Shown piece by piece: positions 49,337 to 57,895 of a stretch of DNA of 64,000 nt. The notes under the pieces were generated by a model that worked only from the letters and a program-made list of their open reading frames with translations, was not told the origin of the DNA and did no database searches. Source of the stretch: Streptomyces sp. NBC_01454 (GTDB taxonomy: Bacteria > Actinomycetota > Actinomycetes > Streptomycetales > Streptomycetaceae); NCBI RefSeq assembly GCF_036227565.1, contig NZ_CP109460.1, positions 4,650,001 to 4,714,000 on the forward strand, read 5' to 3'. Each line of letters begins with the position of its first letter. The first letter of the stretch is position 1. Made by a program: the position numbers and the translations under genes.

Positions 49337-50331
49337 GCAGGCCGGTGGACTTCCAACTCACCGAGGACCAACGGGCGTTGCAGCGGGCCACCCGGGAGCT
49401 GCTGGCCAAGCGGTTCGGGCCGGACCGGCTGCGGGCCGCGGTCGGTGATCCGGCGCCGGACCGTGCGCTGTGGCGGGAGCTGGGCGCGGCCGGGTTCTTC
49501 GCGCTGCGGCTGCCGGAGGAGGCCGGCGGGGTGGGGCTCGGACTGCCGGAGGCGGTGCTGGTCCTGGAGGAGACCGGGCGGGCGCTGCTGCCCGGACCGC
49601 TGGTGGCGTGCCAGCTGCTGGCCGGGGTGGTGGACGGGGTCGCGTCCGGCGAGAAGATCGTCGGGCTGTGCGAGGGCGGGCGGGAGCCGGTGCTGTGGGA
49701 ACACCCGGCCGCCTGCGAAGAGTTGATCTTGGTGGAGTCGGGCACGGAGTGCCGCGACGGCCCCGGCGAGGGCGCACAGGGGCGCACATGCGGTGTGTAC
49801 CGGAGCGCGGCGGAGCAGGTGTCCTGCGCCCCCTTTGCTTCCGTCGATCCCCTCACCCCGCTCGCCCGCGTCACGGAGCTGCCGCGCACCGAAGCCCTCG
49901 CCCTGGACGTGCCGCGGCTGCGCCGCGAGGCCGCCCTGCTCACCGCGGCCCAGCAGCTGGGCAGTGCGGCCCGGACGGTCGAGCTGGCGGTCACCCACGC
50001 CGGCCGGCGCGAGCAGTTCGGTGCCCCCGTCGGCTCCTTCCAGGCGGTCAAGCATCTGTGCGCGCAGATGCTGGTACGGGCGGAAATGGCCCGGTATGCG
50101 GTCTATGCGGCATCGGTCACGGACGGTGATCTAGACGTCACCGGAGCGAAGTTGCTGGCCGACGAGGCCGCGGTGCGCAACGCACGGGACTGTGTGCAGG
50201 TCCACGGCGGGATGGGCTTCACCTGGGAGGCCGATGTCCATCTGCATCTCAAGCGGGCCTGGCTGCGGGCGGAGTGCTGGGGCGTCGCCGGCGAGGCGGA
50301 AGAACTGCTGGCCGCGGACTTGATCGTCTGA
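49333..50331 (+). CDS. Acyl-CoA dehydrogenase family protein (small subunit)
   Basis: 332 residues, about 50 shorter than usual. The N-terminal helical domain (DFQLTEDQRALQRATRELLAKRFG) and C-terminal domain (REQFGAPVGSFQAVKHLCAQM, VQVHGGMGFTWEADVHLHLKRA) are present; the middle beta domain is reduced. GTG overlaps the previous stop (GTGA) and has GAAGGGG upstream, so translation is coupled. Probably the non-catalytic or FAD-sharing partner of the upstream ACAD. Confidence 0.88.
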   Translation: MSRPVDFQLTEDQRALQRATRELLAKRFGPDRLRAAVGDPAPDRALWRELGAAGFFALRLPEEAGGVGLGLPEAVLVLEETGRALLPGPLVACQLLAGVVDGVASGEKIVGLCEGGREPVLWEHPAACEELILVESGTECRDGPGEGAQGRTCGVYRSAAEQVSCAPFASVDPLTPLARVTELPRTEALALDVPRLRREAALLTAAQQLGSAARTVELAVTHAGRREQFGAPVGSFQAVKHLCAQMLVRAEMARYAVYAASVTDGDLDVTGAKLLADEAAVRNARDCVQVHGGMGFTWEADVHLHLKRAWLRAECWGVAGEAEELLAADLIV

Positions 50332-50800
50332 CGGCGGGGGTGGGGCGGTGACGGCGGTGCCTGGAGGGGAGGAAGTCAGACTCTGGCAACCTCTGTGCGA
50401 AATGTCGGACTCACTACGCAGAAGCGGTCACGGAGGGTCGATATCGGGTTGTGTCCTAGGCGTGACTCGTCACAGGGGGGAGTCGGCGTTCCGCTCGGGT
50501 ACGCTCCGTTGGGTGCGAGTGGTTCTGAGGCGCAACGAACCCGGTGTCGTCGTGGCGACGGCTCCGGGTGACGGACTGCGCGCCGCCCGCCCAAGGCGTG
50601 GGCCCGGTCGCCCCCCTTGTTCGACTCCCCGCAAAGTGCGTCGCACAGTATGCAGGACGCATACTCCCTTGCGCTGGAATATGCCCGAAGCGCTTGTTGG
50701 GGTGACTCAACGTCAACCATGCTGTGCTTCACCGGGGTCACGCACCGTGACTCCGTGGAGGCGCGAGGCGATGTTTCCGCCGGTTCGGATGGTGTGAGCG
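50332..50800. other. Spacer of 469 bp without a recognisable gene
   Basis: Open frames here have no ribosome site and no recognisable protein character. One inverted repeat is seen, AGTATGC - 5 nt - GCATACT (50647-50665), probably within the promoter region of the next gene. None of the 17-bp catabolic operators is present. Confidence 0.5.
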
Positions 50801-51286
50801 GTGCAGGTGCTTCAGGTGCAGTTGGACGTACGACCCGACCCCGCGGAGGTGGGGCGGGCTCGGCGATGGGCCCGGTCGCGGCTCGTGGGCTCGGGTATAG
50901 GGGTCGATGAGCCGGTGGCGGAGACGCTGATCCTGCTGATCTCCGAGCTCGTCACCAATGCCGTGGTCCACACCGGCACGTCAGCCGTGCTGCGGATGTG
51001 CTTCTCCGGGTCGGGTGCCGTGGTGGGCACGGTCCGGGTCGAGGTCGCGGACGCCAGCGGCCGCCCGCCGCGCCAGCGGCACGCCGAGGGCGACGACACC
51101 AACGGCCGCGGCCTGGAGCTGGTCGACGGTCTGGCCGACCGTTGGGGATGGCAGCAGGAGGGCGCCGGCAAGCGGATCTGGTGCGAGGTGGACCGCGGCC
51201 AGCCGCTGCTGATGGCGGCGGGGGCCGATCTGGGGGCCTTCGAGCCCCGTCGCGCGGCGCCGCGCGCCGTGTCGCAGCAGGCGTAA
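50801..51286 (+). CDS. ATP-binding protein, RsbW-like HATPase
   Basis: 161 residues. GHKL ATPase of the anti-sigma/serine-kinase type: N-box LLISELVTNAVVHTG (about 46-60) and the ATP-lid region VEVADASGRPP with DDTNGRGLELVDGLADRWG. Streptomycetes have many such proteins; the partner is unknown and no sigma or STAS gene is adjacent. GTG start with no clear ribosome site. Confidence 0.87.
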   Translation: MQVLQVQLDVRPDPAEVGRARRWARSRLVGSGIGVDEPVAETLILLISELVTNAVVHTGTSAVLRMCFSGSGAVVGTVRVEVADASGRPPRQRHAEGDDTNGRGLELVDGLADRWGWQQEGAGKRIWCEVDRGQPLLMAAGADLGAFEPRRAAPRAVSQQA

Positions 51287-51369
51287 TCCGAGGCCGTGGG
51301 CGGAGCCGGCAGGCCGACCCGGGGCCTCCTCGGTGCGTGCGGATCGTGGCGCGGCCCGGCGTGGCCGCG

Positions 51370-52296
51370 TCAGAGCACCGCCACGGGCGCGACCGGTGCG
51401 CCGGTCCCGCCGACGAAGGGCTCGGCCGTCGCGGACAGGAAGAACGCACCGCGCCTCTCCTCCGCGCACGCCGCGGACAGCTCCTCCAGATTCCAGTTCT
51501 GGCCCTGCAGCATGCCCATCTCGACCAGGTCGAGGGCGTGCACCGGCATCCACAGGTCCTCGATCTCCGGCGGGAAGATCTCAAAGGTCAGGGTGTCGTT
51601 GGCGACCGCCGCGACATCGCGCGCCCGGAACCATTCCGGGGTGCGCAGCGACAGGCCGGGTGACGGGAAGGCGTACGCCTGGCGGTCGCCGGCGAGGTAG
51701 TGCCGCAGCTGCCCGGTCCGTACGAGGACGATGTCGCCGGGCCGGACCGTGGTGCGGGCCAGCTCCTCGGCGGCGTCGAGGTCCTCCGGGGTGACGGCAT
51801 GGCCCGGGGGCAGCCGGTCGGTGCGGTGGGCGCGGGCCACGTCCAGCAGGACGCCGCGGGAGACGATCGGCGTGGCCCGCTCGATGCCGAGGGCGGTGGC
51901 GCCGAGGTGCGCGGTGACCGTGTGGGCGGGGCGGTTGTTGTAGAGCCGCCCGGAGTGCGAGACATGGGCGAGGCCGTCCCAGTGGGTGGCGCACTGCAGG
52001 CCCATGGTGACCGCGTCGTCCGAGGTCGCGACCGTGCCGGGGCCGAAAATCTCGTGGTTGACGGCGGTCATGGTGTGCAGCGGGTTGACCCGGCCGGGGA
52101 TCACGCCGGTCTGTACGCCGTCCTGCTGGAGCGGGAGGGCGAGCGGGATGCGGCGGCCGCTGCGGACGCAGGCGGCGGCCTCCCGTACGACCCGGCCGGT
52201 GATCAGGTTGAGGGTGCCGATCTCGTCGTCCGCCCCCCAGCGCCCCCAGTTGTTCACGCGTGCGGCGATGTCGTGGAACTCCTGCGGCAGGGGCAT
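51370..52296 (-). CDS. Cyclase-family metal hydrolase (kynurenine formamidase-like)
   Basis: 308 residues. The metal motif HxGTHxDxPxH appears as ATHWDGLAH (LQCATHWDGLAHVSH), followed by GVLLDVARAH and GDIVLVRTGQLRHY. Such enzymes hydrolyse C-N or C-C bonds in cyclic or aromatic compounds. ATG 52296 has GAGGAGGG 5 nt upstream. Divergent from the SDR gene across a spacer with operator site 3, so probably part of the catabolic block. Confidence 0.88.
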   Translation of the reverse strand: MPLPQEFHDIAARVNNWGRWGADDEIGTLNLITGRVVREAAACVRSGRRIPLALPLQQDGVQTGVIPGRVNPLHTMTAVNHEIFGPGTVATSDDAVTMGLQCATHWDGLAHVSHSGRLYNNRPAHTVTAHLGATALGIERATPIVSRGVLLDVARAHRTDRLPPGHAVTPEDLDAAEELARTTVRPGDIVLVRTGQLRHYLAGDRQAYAFPSPGLSLRTPEWFRARDVAAVANDTLTFEIFPPEIEDLWMPVHALDLVEMGMLQGQNWNLEELSAACAEERRGAFFLSATAEPFVGGTGAPVAPVAVL

Positions 52297-52365
52297 CGGC
52301 CCTCCTCGGGGCGGCGGGGTCCGTTCGGCCCGGGGTCTTGTGTTCGTACCGGGTCTGCTCAAAAA

Positions 52366-52382
52366 TCTAACGGTCCGTCAGA
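52366..52382. promoter_or_regulatory. 17-bp palindromic operator, site 3
   Basis: TCTAACGGTCCGTCAGA, with one mismatch between the arms. It lies in the 106-bp divergent spacer between the cyclase and SDR genes and could control both. Confidence 0.75.
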
Positions 52383-52402
52383 AACTGTGGGAGGGGCTGG
52401 AC

Positions 52403-53311
52403 ATGGGGAACTTCTTGGCCGGCAAGGTGATCGCCGTCACGGGGGCGGGCCGCGGCATCGGCCGGGCGGTGGCGCTGGCCTGCGCGGCACAGGGCGCACG
52501 GGTGGTCGTCAACGATTACGGGGTCTCCATAGCGGGCGGTGAGCCGAGCAGCGAGGTCGCCGAGTCCGTGGTCAAGGAGATCCAGGCGGCGGGGGGAGTG
52601 GCGACCGCGGTCGCCGACGACGTGTCCACCATGGCCGGCGGCCAGCGGATCGTGGACACCGCGCTGGCGCAGTACGGGGCGATCGACGGTGTGGTCTGTG
52701 TGGCCGGGATCCTGCGGGAGCGGATGCTGTTCAACATGTCCGAGGAGGAGTGGGACCCGGTCGTCGCCACCCATCTGAAGGGGACGTTCACGCTCTTCCG
52801 GGCGGCGTCGGCGGTGATGCGCCGGCAGGGGGCGGGGACCCTGCTGGGCTTCACCAGCGGCAACCACCAGGGGTCGGTGTCCCAGGCCAACTACGCCTCC
52901 GCGAAGGGCGGGATCATCTCGCTGGTGCGCAGCGCCGCGCTGGGCATGCACAAGTACGGGGTGACGGCCAACGCGGTGGCGCCCGTCGCACGGACGCGGA
53001 TGTCGGCGAACGTGCCGATGGAGCTGACGGAGATCGGCGAGCCGGAGGACGTGGCGGCGCTGGTCGTCTATCTGCTGAGCGAGCGGGCCCGGGAGATCAC
53101 CGGGCAGGTCTACACCGTGGCCGGGCCCAAGATCGCCGTATGGGCGCAGCCGAGGGAACTGCGCTCGGTGTATGCCGACGAGGGCGGGTGGACGCCGGAA
53201 CGGGTCGCGGACGTGCTGCCGGGGTCGGTGGGCACCGATCCGATGCCGATGCTGGCGCAGCTGTCCCAGATGGCCGCCGCGGCCGCGGCCAAGGAACGGC
53301 CCAACCGGTAA
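52403..53311 (+). CDS. Short-chain dehydrogenase, 17-beta-HSD4-like
   Basis: 302 residues. SDR with TGAGRGIG at about 13-20, ND(Y)G (VVVNDYG, typical of the peroxisomal multifunctional/HSD4 subgroup that binds NAD), catalytic Ser in GFTSGNHQG, and YASAK. A C-terminal extension of about 45 residues is present. Likely oxidizes a 3-hydroxyacyl-CoA. ATG with GGGAGGGG 5 nt upstream. First gene of the SDR-ACAD-ADH operon. Confidence 0.9.
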   Translation: MGNFLAGKVIAVTGAGRGIGRAVALACAAQGARVVVNDYGVSIAGGEPSSEVAESVVKEIQAAGGVATAVADDVSTMAGGQRIVDTALAQYGAIDGVVCVAGILRERMLFNMSEEEWDPVVATHLKGTFTLFRAASAVMRRQGAGTLLGFTSGNHQGSVSQANYASAKGGIISLVRSAALGMHKYGVTANAVAPVARTRMSANVPMELTEIGEPEDVAALVVYLLSERAREITGQVYTVAGPKIAVWAQPRELRSVYADEGGWTPERVADVLPGSVGTDPMPMLAQLSQMAAAAAAKERPNR

Positions 53312-53380
53312 GAGGCGGGGCCCAAGGGACAGGCGGGGCCCGTGTGGGGGCGGTCGGCGGCGCGTGCGTGGGAGGTCGGC

Positions 53381-54571
53381 GTGGACTTTGGATTCGGGCG
53401 TGCGGACGACCGGTTCCGGGCGGAGGCCCGGGACTGGCTCGGGAGTCATCTGGTGGGGCCGTACGCCGAGTGGGCGGGACGCGGTGGCCCCGGCAGCGAG
53501 CACGAGGGGGCCGCGGTGCGCCGGGCCTGGGAGCGGGAGCTCGGGGCCGGCGGATGGATCGGGCTCGGGTGGGACTGCCCGGAGGGCGCGTACGGGAGCC
53601 GGCCGGTGAGCCTGACCCGGCAGGTCGTCTGGGCCGAGGAGTACGCGCGCGCCAGGGCGCCGGGGCGGGTGGGGCACATCGGGGAGAACCTGCTGGCGCC
53701 GACGCTGCTCGCCCACGGGGACGAGGCGCAGCGGCGGCGGTTCCTGCCGGCCATCGCCCGGGGCGAGGAGCTGTGGTGCCAGGGCTACAGCGAGCCGGAC
53801 GCGGGATCGGACCTGGCGGCGCTGCGGACGGTGGCGGTCCGCGACGGCACCGGGTACCGCGTCACCGGGCAGAAGATCTGGACCTCACTGGCCAGGGAGG
53901 CCGACTGGTGCTTCGTGCTGGCCCGGACGGATCCGGGCGAGCGGCGGCACCGGGGGCTCTCCTTCCTGCTGGTGGCGATGGACCAGCCGGGGCGGATCGA
54001 GGTGCGGCCGATCCGGCAGATGTCCGGGACGGCGGAGTTCAACGAGGTGTTCTTCGACGGCGCGGTGGCCGGGCACGTGGTCGGCGGGGAAGGCGCCGGC
54101 TGGCGGGTCGCCATGGGGCTGCTGGCGTGTGAGCGGGGGGTGTCCACGCTGGTGCAGCAGATCGGGTTCGCCGCGGAGCTGTCCGCGGTGCTCGCCGCCG
54201 CGGTCCGGGGCGGGACGCTCCGCGATCCGGTGCTGCGCGAGCAACTCCTGGCCCAGTGGGCCGAGTTGCGGGTCATGCGCTGGAACGCGCTGCGGACCCT
54301 GGGCGCGGCCGGGGACGCCGGGGCGCCGAGCGTCGCCAAGCTGCTGTGGGGCGGCTGGCACCAGCGGCTCGGGGAGCTGGCGATGCGGGTGCGGGGCGCC
54401 GCGGCCGCGCTGGGGCCCGTCGACTGGAGCGCGCGGGAGCCGTACGCACTCGACGCGTGGCAACGGCTGTTCCTCTTCACCCGGGCCGACACCCTCTACG
54501 GCGGTTCGGACGAGATCCAGCGCAACATCATCGCCGAGCGCGTGCTCGGCCTGCCCAGAGGGGAGCGGTGA
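53381..54571 (+). CDS. Acyl-CoA dehydrogenase
   Basis: 396 residues. GYSEPDAGSDLAALRTVA, QKIWTSLAREADW and the C-terminal YGGSDEIQRNIIAERVLGLPRG. As in the first ACAD the MCAD-type Glu is missing (YGGS), and CERGV offers an alternative base. GTG 53381 with GGGAGG 5 nt upstream. Stop and next start overlap (TGATG), so it is co-translated with the alcohol dehydrogenase. Confidence 0.9.
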   Translation: MDFGFGRADDRFRAEARDWLGSHLVGPYAEWAGRGGPGSEHEGAAVRRAWERELGAGGWIGLGWDCPEGAYGSRPVSLTRQVVWAEEYARARAPGRVGHIGENLLAPTLLAHGDEAQRRRFLPAIARGEELWCQGYSEPDAGSDLAALRTVAVRDGTGYRVTGQKIWTSLAREADWCFVLARTDPGERRHRGLSFLLVAMDQPGRIEVRPIRQMSGTAEFNEVFFDGAVAGHVVGGEGAGWRVAMGLLACERGVSTLVQQIGFAAELSAVLAAAVRGGTLRDPVLREQLLAQWAELRVMRWNALRTLGAAGDAGAPSVAKLLWGGWHQRLGELAMRVRGAAAALGPVDWSAREPYALDAWQRLFLFTRADTLYGGSDEIQRNIIAERVLGLPRGER

Positions 54572-55641
54572 TGAGAGGCGTCATTTTCGACGGTGAGCGG
54601 CCGCGGGTCGTGGACGACCTGGAGGTACGGGATCCGGGGCCGGGCGAGGTGCTGGTCGGTATCCGGGCCGCGGGACTGTGCCACAGCGATCTGTCGGTGA
54701 TCGACGGGACGATTCCGTTCCCGGTGCCGGTGGTGCTGGGGCACGAGGGGGCGGGGGTGGTGGAGGCCGTGGGCGCGGGCGTCGGCCATGTGGTGCCCGG
54801 CGACCATGTCGCGCTGTCGACGCTGGCCAACTGCGGGGCGTGCGCGGAGTGCGACCGGGGGCGGCCGACGATGTGCCGCAAGGCGATCGGGATGCCCGGC
54901 AAGCCGTTTCGGCGGGGGGAGACCGAGCTGTTCAACTTCGCGTCGAACTCAGCGTTCGCCGAGCGTACGGTCGTCAAGGCGGTGCAGGCCGTCAAGATCG
55001 CCCAGGACATTCCGATGGCGTCGGCCGCGCTGATCGGGTGCGGGGTGCTGACCGGGGTCGGGTCGGTGCTGAACCGGGCGAAGGTGGACCGCGGGGACTC
55101 GGTCGTGGTGATCGGCGCCGGCGGCATCGGCCTCAATGTGCTCCAGGGGGCGCGGATCGCCGGGGCGTCGACGATCGTGGCGGTGGACGCCAACCCCGCC
55201 AAGGAGCCGGTGGCGCGGCAGTTCGGGGCGACGCACTTCATCGACGCGTCGGCGGTGGCGGACAGCGTCAAGGCGGTGAAGGCGATCCTGCCGACCGGCA
55301 CCGACCATGCCTTCGAGTGTGTGGGCAGCACCCGGCTGATCCGGCAGGCCGTCGATCTGCTGGACCGGCACGGCCAGGCGGTGCTGCTCGGGGTGCCGCC
55401 GGCCACCGCCGAGGCCTCGTTCCTGGTGTCCTCGATGTATCTGGACAAGTCGATCCTGGGCTGCCGCTACGGGTCGGCGCGGCCGCAGCGGGACATCGCG
55501 CTGTACGCCCGGCTGTACCGCGAGGGGCGCCTGCTGCTGGACGAGCTGGTGACCCGGACGTACCCGGTGGAGGACTTCGCGAAGGCGGCGGATGACGCGC
55601 ACCACGGGCGGGTGGCGCGGGGGGTGCTGACGTTCGGCTAG
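54571..55641 (+). CDS. Zinc-dependent alcohol dehydrogenase (MDR superfamily)
   Basis: 356 residues. Catalytic zinc ligands in GLCHSDL and GHEGAG, the structural zinc lobe with four cysteines (NCGACAECDRGRPTMC), and NAD site VIGAGGIGLNVLQGA. It is of the class III-like/aryl alcohol group. Third gene of the SDR-ACAD-ADH operon; its substrate is probably an alcohol or aldehyde made in the same pathway. Confidence 0.92.
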   Translation: MRGVIFDGERPRVVDDLEVRDPGPGEVLVGIRAAGLCHSDLSVIDGTIPFPVPVVLGHEGAGVVEAVGAGVGHVVPGDHVALSTLANCGACAECDRGRPTMCRKAIGMPGKPFRRGETELFNFASNSAFAERTVVKAVQAVKIAQDIPMASAALIGCGVLTGVGSVLNRAKVDRGDSVVVIGAGGIGLNVLQGARIAGASTIVAVDANPAKEPVARQFGATHFIDASAVADSVKAVKAILPTGTDHAFECVGSTRLIRQAVDLLDRHGQAVLLGVPPATAEASFLVSSMYLDKSILGCRYGSARPQRDIALYARLYREGRLLLDELVTRTYPVEDFAKAADDAHHGRVARGVLTFG

Positions 55642-55767
55642 GGCGGGGGCGTCGCGGCTCGGCTCAGGGGTTTGCGGGGCCCGGCCCGGTGTCTGCCCGG
55701 GGGTCTTTCGCGGCCGGGCGGGGGCCGCGGGGCCGCCGTCATTTTTCAACCGCCCCGACGCCCGCGC

Positions 55768-56382
55768 TCACGGACGGAAGTGGCCGAAGCCGCCCCGGTG
55801 GAAGAGGAGCGGGCCGGTGCCGGCGGCGGCCGGGTCCGTGCCGAGGGCTTCGACCCGGCCGACCACGATCAGATGGTCGCCGCCGGTGTGCACGGCCTGG
55901 ACCGTGCAGTCGATCCAGGCGGGGACCTCCGCCAGCCGCGGTGACCCGGTCGCCGGCGCGGGCCCGTAGGTAATGCCGGCGAACTTGTCGCCACCGCTGA
56001 CCGCGAACCCACGGCAGAGCGCGCCCTGCCCGGCGCCGAGGATGTTGACGCAGAACACGCCGGCGCGGGCGATCCGGGGCCAGGTGGTCGACGTACGCCC
56101 CACCATGAACGCCACCAGCGGCGGATCGAGGGACAGCGAGGCGAAGGACTGGCAGGCGAAGCCGGCCGGGTCCGGCTCCCCGGGGGACGTGATGATCGTG
56201 ACGCCGCTGGCGAAGTGCCCCAGGACGGCGCGGAATTCGGCCGGATCCAGCGGGGCGCGCTCGTCGTCGCGCACGGCGCGCAGCGCGGGCCGCGGTGGTG
56301 CGGCCGTGGTGGGCGCGCCGACGGAGCGCAGATACCGCACGGCCGTGGCCGCCATTCCCGCATGTCCCATCATGTCCTTCAT
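55768..56382 (-). CDS. Flavin reductase (HsaB-like)
   Basis: 204 residues. Flavin reductase-like FMN-binding fold: FRAVLGHFASGVTIITS, GFACQSFASLSLDPPLVAFMVGRTSTTW, FCVNILG, GDHLIVVGRVEAL. Supplies reduced flavin to a two-component monooxygenase such as HsaA in steroid breakdown; no oxygenase is in the window. The start is uncertain: ATG 56382 lies only 5 nt from operator site 4, and ATG 56370 is also possible. Confidence 0.85.
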   Translation of the reverse strand: MKDMMGHAGMAATAVRYLRSVGAPTTAAPPRPALRAVRDDERAPLDPAEFRAVLGHFASGVTIITSPGEPDPAGFACQSFASLSLDPPLVAFMVGRTSTTWPRIARAGVFCVNILGAGQGALCRGFAVSGGDKFAGITYGPAPATGSPRLAEVPAWIDCTVQAVHTGGDHLIVVGRVEALGTDPAAAGTGPLLFHRGGFGHFRP

Positions 56383-56386
56383 TGAA

Positions 56387-56403
56387 TCTGATGCAGTGTC
56401 AGA
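56387..56403. promoter_or_regulatory. 17-bp palindromic operator, site 4
   Basis: TCTGATGCAGTGTCAGA, the least symmetric copy. It is immediately upstream of the flavin reductase start. Confidence 0.65.
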
Positions 56404-56577
56404 TGTGAAGGCCGGTGCGGCGGCGGCCACCCGCACGTGTGGTTTACCGGTGGATCGGGCCCGGCCCCGGCGGATTCGCGCGAGATTGGTCGGCGGATTC
56501 CTGATGGCGTGTCGTCCGCACGGAGAGCGTCCTGCACGGCCGCGACCGTAGCCGAACACGGGGGAGAGTTCCGGTAC

Positions 56578-57153
56578 ATGGCCGATGCGAGACCGACGAC
56601 AGCTTCGCCCGCCGCGTCACCCACCTTCGACGAGGTGTTCTGCGGGCTGCTGCCCCGCCTCTACCGCAGGGCGGTGATGCTGGCGGGATCGAGACAGTCC
56701 GCGGAGGACGTGGTGCACGAGGCCTACCTCAAACTCGCCCGCCGCCCCCAGCGTTTCCTCGCCCACCCGGAGCCGTACGCCTACGCCTTCACCGCCGTGC
56801 TCAACGTCGCCCGCGACGCCCACCGCAAGGACCGGCGGCAGGTGCTGGTGGACGGCATGGAGGAGGTCGAGGAGACCGGCGCGGGCGGGGCGGCCGCGGG
56901 CGCCGGGCCCGGCGGCTGGGACGGCGGGGTGGAGCGCCGGCAGGCCGAGATCGAGGCGGTGCGCCTGCTGGGGAAGCTGTCGCACCGGCAGGCCGGCATC
57001 GTCATCCTCGTCGACCTCGACGGCTACACCCTCGACCAGGCCGCAAAGATCATGAAGGTGCATCGTGGCACCGCCGCCCGCCATCGCGCCCGTGCGCTGG
57101 ACAGGCTGCGTGCCTTCCTCGTTGAATCCGAGCACGGGCAGGCCGGGAGGTGA
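56578..57153 (+). CDS. ECF RNA polymerase sigma factor
   Basis: 191 residues. Region 2 (LPRLYRRAVMLAGSRQSAEDVVHEAYLKLARRPQRFLAHPEPYAYAFTAVLNVARDAHRK) and region 4 (LLGKLSHRQAGIVILVDLDGYTLDQAAKIMKVHRGTAARHRARALDRLR), with a Gly-rich linker between them. ATG 56578 with GGGGAGA upstream. Overlaps the next gene, a membrane protein, by 4 bp; that is the usual sigma/anti-sigma arrangement. Confidence 0.9.
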   Translation: MADARPTTASPAASPTFDEVFCGLLPRLYRRAVMLAGSRQSAEDVVHEAYLKLARRPQRFLAHPEPYAYAFTAVLNVARDAHRKDRRQVLVDGMEEVEETGAGGAAAGAGPGGWDGGVERRQAEIEAVRLLGKLSHRQAGIVILVDLDGYTLDQAAKIMKVHRGTAARHRARALDRLRAFLVESEHGQAGR

Positions 57154-57791
57154 GCGGCGCGGTGGGTGTGGGGTCACGCCACGACGGTGGTGCGGGCGGC
57201 GGCGGGCGGGACGCCGGCGGCGGCCGGGGGGACGGCGCCGGGGACGATGCCGGGGCGCTGCTGCGCGCACGGCTGCGGCGCGCGGACGAACAGATCGAGA
57301 CACCGCCCGGCCTGTGGGACCGCATCAGAGAACCGGGTATCGAGCCGGCGCCCTCCGCGGTGACGCTGCCCCGGAGGTGGCCGTATGCGGTCGTGCTCAC
57401 GGTGGCGGCCGCGGTCGCCGCGGTGCTGCTGGGGGTGTGGTGGCTGGTGCGTCCCGGGCCGGAGTCCCTGCGGCCGGCCGGGCCGCTCCGGACGGTGAAG
57501 ATCACGGTGTACAACAGCGAACGGGCCTGCCGCACGGGCCGTTCCCTGGAGTGCGCGCTGCGGCTGGCCAGGGACCCGCGCACCGCGTACGCCGCCCGCG
57601 GCAATGCCGCCGGCCGGGTCTGGCACGGCGATGAGGTGGCCGCGCGCTGTGTCGTGACGGACGGCCTGATGGTCCGCGACGAGGAGGGCGTCACCTCCAC
57701 CCGCTGGTATCTGGTCACCAGCGGGCAGGGTGTGCGGGGATGGCTCCCGGGGGTGCGGACGCGCAACACCCGTGAGGTGCCGGAGTGTTAG
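57150..57791 (+). CDS. Membrane protein, putative regulator of the upstream sigma factor
   Basis: 213 residues. A Gly-rich start, a short cytoplasmic region (LLRARLRRADEQIETPPGLWDRI), a membrane helix at about 77-100, and an outside part with three cysteines and an SH3-like look (WYLVTSGQGVRGWLPGVRTRNT). No zinc-binding anti-sigma motif is visible. Coupling to the sigma gene (GTGA overlap) makes an anti-sigma role likely but unproven. Confidence 0.75.
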   Translation: MSGAVGVGSRHDGGAGGGGRDAGGGRGDGAGDDAGALLRARLRRADEQIETPPGLWDRIREPGIEPAPSAVTLPRRWPYAVVLTVAAAVAAVLLGVWWLVRPGPESLRPAGPLRTVKITVYNSERACRTGRSLECALRLARDPRTAYAARGNAAGRVWHGDEVAARCVVTDGLMVRDEEGVTSTRWYLVTSGQGVRGWLPGVRTRNTREVPEC

Positions 57792-57895
57792 GACGAAGTG
57801 CCCGAAGTCGACGTGCCCGAGGACGACGTGCCCCAGGGCGGCGGGTCTGGAGGTGACGGGGGGCGCGGCGTCCCGGTGCGGCGGCGTGGGGCCGG

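Noticed and set aside
50348..50797. Plus-strand frame of 149 codons in the gap after the second ACAD
   Set aside because: Composition is unlike a protein, with mixed Arg/Thr/Cys runs, no start signal and no motif.
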